Shown here in pieces: positions 58,198-64,000 of a DNA stretch of 64,000 nucleotides. Position 1 is the first letter of the stretch. Each line of letters begins with the position of its first letter. Both the position numbers and the translations under genes were made by a program. This DNA is from Ceratorhiza oryzae-sativae (lineage: Eukaryota > Basidiomycota > Agaricomycetes > Cantharellales > Ceratobasidiaceae): NCBI GenBank assembly GCA_030998015.1, contig JARWMV010000233.1:558001-622000 (forward strand), in the 5' to 3' direction. Under the pieces are notes generated by a model. That model saw nothing but the letters and a program-made list of their open reading frames with translations, was not told where the DNA came from and searched no databases.

Positions 58198-61100
58198 ATG
58201 TACATCGCCAAAGATGGCGTCTCGCTCTTTAGCAATCCCCAGGTCCTGGTCAAGCCGTTCAAGAGCCCCGCACCAGCCACTCCAGTCGCTCGCCCCCAGC
58301 CACAACGCAAGCGAAAGCGGGTCGTCTACACCGAGGCCGGTGGCAGCGACTCGGATTCTGACTCGGGCGGCAAAAACAAGAAGAAGAAAAAGCGAGGCGC
58401 CGACGACAGCACATACGCCGACACCGATGGCTCGCCAGCCACGAACATCAATCGACTGTTCCCCACATTTGGCCCACCGAAGCCCATCACTGGTCGGTTT
58501 GCGCTCCCGAGCATCACGGACAAGTCGGGCAACGTTGTACCTGTCGTAATGTCCTATGCGGCGCTGGGTATTCGGCCTGCTGTGAAGATTCCTCCGAGGC
58601 CGTTGCACGATCCGATGGCGGACCATGCGATCGTGTTATTTGACCCGACGATCGACACGCGCGAGACAGACGAGGAGAGAAAGGAGCGAGAAAAGGAGGA
58701 AGCGGCTGCCAAGCTTCGGGCCGAGAAGGAAAAGGCGTTGCAGGAAGGAGCTGCAAATGGACAGGCGCTTTTCAATCCCCACAAGAGCTTGAAGGAACTG
58801 CTGGGCGGAGGAAAGGAGGTGCAGAGCACGGTTGCGCCCAAGGTTCCGGTCGTGATTGACCCGAAACTTGGCAAGGTGCTACGACCCCATCAGATTGAAG
58901 GTGTAAAGGTACATTGTAGGTTCATCCTTTTGATACAGAGCGGCTGACCAGTTATTGCACCTTGAAGTTTTTGTATCGGTGTACGACTGGTATGACTGTA
59001 GAAAACCAGTATGGTTGTATCATGGCAGACGAGATGGGTCTCGGCAAAACGCTCCAGTGTATTACACTGCTCTGGACACTTTTGAAGCAATCGCCTCGAG
59101 GTGCAGGCCGTGGTACGATTGAAAAGTGCATCATTGCCTGCCCAGCGAGTTTGGTCAAGAATTGGGCAAATGAGTTGGGTAAGTTGATATATTGTCTAGT
59201 CCTCGCACTTCTCACTCCCGTATTAGTGAAGTGGCTCGGGGATTCTGCTCCAAAAACGTTTGCTATTGACGGAACGGGTACCAAAGCAGACCTAATTGCA
59301 AATGTCCGCCGTTGGGTGCAGGCGAAGGGCAGACATGTAACCTTGCCTGGTATGCTTACTACTCGCCCGTTCAAGCATGCCTCACTCATTGGCTTCTCAA
59401 AACCTAGTCATGATCGTGTCTTATGAAACCCTACGTACCTTGTGCGATGAACTAGCCACCTGCGAGATTGGACTCATGTTATGCGATGAAGGTCACCGAT
59501 TGAAAAACTCTGGTGGGTCCTGGCGATCAGGGTTTTGCGTAACGATTGAAGTTGCATTTGCAGAGAATTTAACATTCAAGACTCTGAATGAGCTGAATTG
59601 TAAGCGACGGGTGATCCTGTCTGGTACTCCTATCCAGGTGCGTGCCTTGTTCATTTATCTCAAGAGCTCTTACCCATTTCGCTGCTAGAACGACTTGTCG
59701 GAGTACTTCTCCCTTCTAAATTTCGCGAACAAGGACTACCTCGGTACAAAGAACGAGTTCCGCAAGAACTTTGAAAACGCCATTATTCGTGGTCGAGATG
59801 CAGATGCTACAGACAAAGAAAAGGAGCAAAGTTTGGCCAAACTCCGTGAACTTAGTGCAAAAGTACAGCCATTCATCATTCGTAGGACAAACGATTTGCT
59901 GTCCAAGTACTGTGAGTGATCCTGTTTAATTCTTGAAATGCAGTACTGACCTCTTGAGCAGTGCCGGTGAAGTACGAGCAAGTGGTCTTCTGTTCGCTTT
60001 CTCCATTGCAGACTGCGCTGTACCGACATTTCATTACCTCGCCTGAAGTCAAGAAATTGCTCAGAGGTGTTGGCTCTCAGCCGCTCAAGGCCATTGGTAT
60101 GCTGAAAAAACTCTGCAACCACCCAGCGTTGCTCGATCTTCCCAACGATGTTGCTGGTAGTGAAAGCGTCCTGCCCTCCGACTACAACGGCGGTATGCTG
60201 AGTGCCGGAGGACGAGGCGGGGGCAACCTGGCCCCGGATTGCTCGTTGGGTGGAAAGTTCGTGGTTCTTGAACGGCAAGTCTACAGGGCACTGATGCAGA
60301 TGTGCAAGCGTTTGACTCGTGAGTTACAGGTTTTTGGATCGAATCCGGCGTGAAACCAACGATAAGATCGTGCTCATCAGCAATTATACTCAGACCATGG
60401 ACTTGTTTGAGAAAATGTGCCGAGTCAAAAAGTGAGCCCATTATCACGTAGATTTAGAAACACGCTAACCTTGCTTCAGCTACGGGTGTATCCGTCTCGA
60501 TGGTACACTCAGTGTGGCCAAACGTCAGAAGCTTGTCGACAGGTTTAACGATCCCGAAGGCAAGGAATTCGTGTTTTTGCTTAGTAGCAAGGCAGGCGGA
60601 TGTGGTATCAATTTGATCGGTGCCAACCGACTCATCCTTTTTGATCCCGGTAAGCTAGAATCCAAGGCTGGCCGCCCTGCTGCTTGTCTTGACACCTATT
60701 ATTTCTAGACTGGAACCCAGCATCGGATCAGCAGGCTCTTGCTCGTGTTTGGCGCGATGGACAGAAGAAAGAATGTAGGTCCCGCCAATTTACCTCATGC
60801 TACCCGGTCTAACGGTTGCATTCAACAGGCTTTGTCTATCGCTTCGTCTCGACCGGCACTATCGAAGAGAAGATTTTCCAACGACAGGCGTCGAAACAGG
60901 CACTATCCTCGTGTGTTGTCGATGAAAAGGAAGACACGGAACGACACTTTTCCGGCGACGAGTTACGCAAGCTCTTCGAGTTTAGGGAGAACATCCTATG
61001 CGAGACGCATGAGACATTCAAGTGCAAGCGATGCAAGAATGGGAAGCAGTTTATTAAAGCGCCCGCTATGTTGTATGGAGACGGAAGCACGTACGTTCGG

Positions 61101-61258
61101 ATACTAGTTTTTCGTGCGCCCGTATGCCTAACAAGAGTATCGTATGCAGGTGGAATCATTATACTAACGCCGAGCTGAAGAACAACCACGATGATTTGTT
61201 ACGAGCCGAGGTTGGATTACCTGAGGTTACATTCACTTTCCAGTACATCAGTCATTAA
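58198..61258 (+). CDS. RAD54: Rad54 Swi2/Snf2 ATPase (homologous recombination)
   Basis: Translocase that works with Rad51 in strand invasion. The N-terminus is basic ([13 protein letters not shown]), with [20 protein letters not shown]. The helicase motifs are all present: Q/I ([20 protein letters not shown]), Ia ([13 protein letters not shown]), II ([14 protein letters not shown], a DEGH box typical of Rad54), III ([20 protein letters not shown]), IV, V ([20 protein letters not shown]) and VI ([20 protein letters not shown]). The C-terminal zinc-like cluster reads [18 protein letters not shown]. All exon joins checked by phase are sound, with no indel. One intron (60275-60329) is GC-AG (donor gcaagt), needed to read [16 protein letters not shown]. 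End at TAA 61256-61258. Confidence 0.96.
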
Positions 61259-61528
61259 GGCCAGTTGCGTGCTTTTGCTGCCCTTTCCATTTCGGTTGTA
61301 TTCTTTCCTGGGGACGTATTGCTCGTTGTGCACTGTTGTTACATTCTAAGTTATATTCGCACGCTTATGTATATAGACTAGATTCGCTTGGGTCAGGCCA
61401 GTACAATTATCAAGAAGTTGTTCATTGAATCATATCTGGAATAATTACAAACATTAGGGTACTGGCTCGTGGTAATACAGTATGACATTCAGCCGGGAAT
61501 CGTGAGTCCCTTTAGCTTTCGTGAAAAA
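61259..61528. other. Convergent 3' intergenic region
   Basis: Spacer of 270 bp between the ends of RAD54 and the PAP2 gene. AT-rich, no gene seen. Confidence 0.6.
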
Positions 61529-62953
61529 TCAGGCATGTCCAGCCTCTGCGCGACCAAGAGCCCCTCCGCTGTAGTGGGCACCGTTGCCATTGCCATTCCC
61601 CATGCCTACTCCCCTGCCCATTCCCCGTGCAGCTCCACCAGCACTCCCATTCGCAGTTGCATCGAAAGGTGCACCGCTCGCCCCCTCAAATGAGTCCCAT
61701 CCCCAACCGCCCTCGCGAGTGAAGGGCAGCATATCAGTCGCAGCCTGGGGTGTGTAATCAAACGATGGGCCCATGCTTGCATCGCCAGTTGACGCAGGGT
61801 GGCGAAGGAAGAGCGAAGTGGTGCGTGGCAGACGAATATGATTGAAACGGAAATCCCAAACAGAGGCAAAAGTCATGCGAAAAGCAACAATAGCACATGA
61901 GGTGCCAATAATTCCGCCTGCGACCACATCATACCAATTGTGGACTAGACAAGGGTGTTGTGGTCAGTCCACGCAACACGAACGTCAGAAATAGAACTCA
62001 CATTCATCAATCGTCAACGCGCCAGCGATCAAACAGGCACCAAGGATGGGCGCGAAGAAGAAGATCATTTTCCAGTATGCAGGGTTATGAGCGCTCATGA
62101 CTTTCAACTGGGCGTTAAAGTATAACGACAAGTAAATCAATCCGGCGAAAGCTGCGGTTGAGTGGCCAGAGGGCATCGACTCGAGCGAATCGTTGATCTG
62201 TTTTTCGTCTCCCGTGCACACAGATCGGTCGTACATGATCATTTCAAAGCCGTTGCCACGCTGTGTGCCAGAACTCGGAACATTGGGCTTGCAAACGGCA
62301 AGGAAGTGAGGGCGAAGACCACCGATGAGCCATTTAATGAAGACCTGGAATACAGCCGCGGTGACTAGAACTGGCGTAAGGCGACTGGACTTGGGATAGA
62401 CAAGGATTGGTACGTACTGAGAGACATAAGGAGTCCCATAGTTGTGCAAAGAAGGTCTTCAATGCTCCTTCGGCGGGCCTGAAAGAGACAGAAAAAGAAG
62501 AAGGGGGCGATAAATGCGATGAGAGCCGCAAGCCAAATTGGAATAATCTCCTTGCGCAGTGGGTATGCGAATTGAGGCTAAACGAACGCATATAAGGATA
62601 CAGCTGTATTATGCTATTCCACAGAATAATACTTACATATACAATCTCGCCCGAGGTGAAATAGACCGGGAATGAGCGTGATGGAGCTGGCCTCGCTTTG
62701 TAGACGCCAAGGCCAATAGCTGAGATTCAAAGCGGGTAAATAGCAACATAGCGTCATTAGGTGCTTTAAACTTACCGCCCATAGCAGCCATGGTGATCAA
62801 ATCAACACCATAGAGCCTTATCCACCGACCAAAGGAGAATGCGCGACGACCATGGCCTTCACCTGCACCAGGATGAGGAGCCTTCTCCTGGGCACGAGGG
62901 CCATTTCGGCGGAACATAGCGGCTGGCTTAGGAAGGGCGAAGGTACTGGTCAT
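61529..62953 (-). CDS. PAP2-family lipid phosphatase (Dpp1/Lpp1-like)
   Basis: Multi-pass membrane enzyme that dephosphorylates phosphatidate, diacylglycerol pyrophosphate or related lipids. The start MTSTFALPKPAAMFRR is the first ATG in frame (62953). Helices follow. The three PAP2 motifs are intact: KWLIGGLRPHFL (KX6RP), SMPSGHSTAAFAGLI (PSGH) and TIDEFHNWYDVVAG (the last motif's His and Asp, made by splicing). So the enzyme should be active. The tail is Gly/Asn-rich (GMGRGVGMGNGNGNGAHYSG). Introns are GT-AG. Which lipid it prefers cannot be read from the sequence. Confidence 0.92.
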
Positions 62954-63512
62954 ACCGTGTATTTTTGACCCTTTTATTGCGCCCAGCACAACAACATGGT
63001 GCTTTCGCTGACGTCGTTCTCGTAAAAATAGACACTCGAATTCCTACGTCATCGACTGTACCACGTGGTCACCAGTGGGGCGCTTTTTACCTGTCTGTCG
63101 TGAGTTTATGCATATGTTGGGTTCTAGCCGTTTCCGAGCCTAGCAGTGATATCATTCGTACCCCTTTTAATTTTACAGGGACAGTGTGAAGCAGTGGCAG
63201 CTGTGTTAAAACGTTTTTATATAACAAACTGCGGTTAAAGCACTGGTGCCCTTGAGAGGGAACTCCAAGGGCAGACTAGAATGGTCCCGGCTCATTATAT
63301 GCAATGCGATGTATCAATATATATATATCGCGCTCCGTCACAAGGCTTTCCTAAAATATGACATGCGTGCCATCACAAAACCATGGCCAATGCTACCAAG
63401 ATATCTATATGCACGATAGCAAACGAGGGGCAGGCAAGCTACTTTATTCAAGGACACCAGAGATTATCGCACCACCAACACAGGGGTTTGTAACATAGTA
63501 TATTTACCCTAG
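62954..63512. other. Intergenic, nothing recognised
   Basis: Upstream sequence of the PAP2 gene and 3' end of the spherulin-like gene. A short TA repeat (tatatatata) lies near 63319-63328. Confidence 0.55.
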
Positions 63513-64000
63513 TTACTTTGCAGCCATTTCGACGGCGGTTAGGAAGCTTGACCAATACGAAGGGAACGAATCGTACGGATTCCCGTCAGTGGCCTCACTA
63601 TCGTCAGTGATGTAAAGAGCACCGATCTTGCTTGCCTTCACAATCTGATTGATCGTGCTGGTAGGCAAAGCAGAACCACTATCATGGAGAATAATAGCCT
63701 GTTTAGAAGCTGGCGTCGAGCTGCTAATCTTATAGTCACTGGAGCTATGATCGATACGCTGGTGAGCTCAGTGACATCATTAGCAGCGTGGCAAAAACTC
63801 ACCTGAACTGGCTAAAATATTTTTCTACAGTTACAATTTGATCGGCAAATGTAAAGTACTGTGCATCAATGGCAGATGTGCCGGGGTTGAGAGTAACCTT
63901 CGAAACACCATAAGCAGTTTCAGCATATACCAGGCAGGCGCTGCTTACGAATGCGTTCAGAATTTGACTCTTCGCATAGCTGGTATATCCGCTGTATTGA
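63513..64000 (-). CDS. Spherulin-4-like secreted/surface protein, C-terminal part
   Basis: Partial: the N-terminus lies beyond the right edge. Two visible exons (64000-63803 and 63744-63513) join in phase. The reading NAFVSSACLVYAETAYGVSK, SAIDAQYFTFADQIVTVEKY, KQAIILHDSGSALPTS and ITDDSEATDGNPYDSFPSYW matches the spherulation-specific family 4 pattern (TIM-barrel-like, secreted). It ends TAVEMAAK and stop at 63513. Function in fungi is unclear; slime-mould relatives are spherulation proteins. Confidence 0.82.

Noticed and set aside
1..64000. CRISPR array, intact transposon, prophage or biosynthetic cluster
   Set aside because: No regular spaced repeats, terminal repeats, transposase or integrase motifs, or megasynthase domains were seen on either strand.

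Overview
This is nuclear DNA of a filamentous basidiomycete. The genes are dense and face both ways. Nearly all carry several introns, mostly 48-75 nt with GT-AG ends. The gene set (spliceosomal CWF18, GARP, TRAPP, GID ligase, elongin A, WOPR regulator, G-gamma, basidiomycete-type GPI-anchored surface proteins and an Agaricomycete-type metallothionein) fits an Agaricomycete. A Rhizoctonia/Ceratobasidiaceae relative is my guess; the sequence alone cannot prove it.

Layout. 0-5 kb: end of ADE4 (purine synthesis), splicing factor CWF18, a GPI-anchored PEBP-like protein, a tRNA-Leu(UAA) with a short intron, and an unrecognised PGG-motif protein. 5-11 kb: a complete formin. 11-14 kb: a sparse region with one possible broken gene. 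14-20 kb: an unrecognised nuclear-looking regulator, a coiled-coil protein, and TRS23 (TRAPP). 20-26 kb: three membrane proteins on the minus strand (a one-TM glycoprotein, a PAQR/Izh receptor-like protein, a TLC-domain protein). 26-30 kb: VPS54 (GARP). 30.4-35.5 kb: a gene desert. 35.5-49 kb: an ECL1-like zinc protein, GID7/WDR26, elongin A, a WOPR (Gti1/Pac2) regulator and a myotubularin phosphatase. 49.5-51 kb: S-adenosylmethionine synthetase. 51-54.5 kb: a second sparse region with a gene remnant. 54.5-64 kb: a tiny three-exon metallothionein, a GPI-anchored cupredoxin, G-gamma (STE18-type), RAD54, a PAP2 lipid phosphatase and the end of a spherulin-4-like secreted protein.

The genes are mainly unrelated housekeeping and signalling genes, with no biosynthetic cluster and no intact mobile element. 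Two themes recur. Membrane traffic and phosphoinositides are served by TRS23, VPS54, myotubularin and PAP2. Metal handling is served by the metallothionein and cupredoxin neighbours.

Three things deserve most attention. First, many otherwise intact, conserved genes carry 1-2 nt indels in short homopolymers or dinucleotide runs; these look like assembly errors, and predicted proteins from this region will be broken until they are fixed. Second, at least five introns have GC-AG ends. Third, two small genes (metallothionein and G-gamma) are built from exons too short for simple ORF scans. I found no convincing new multi-gene system.
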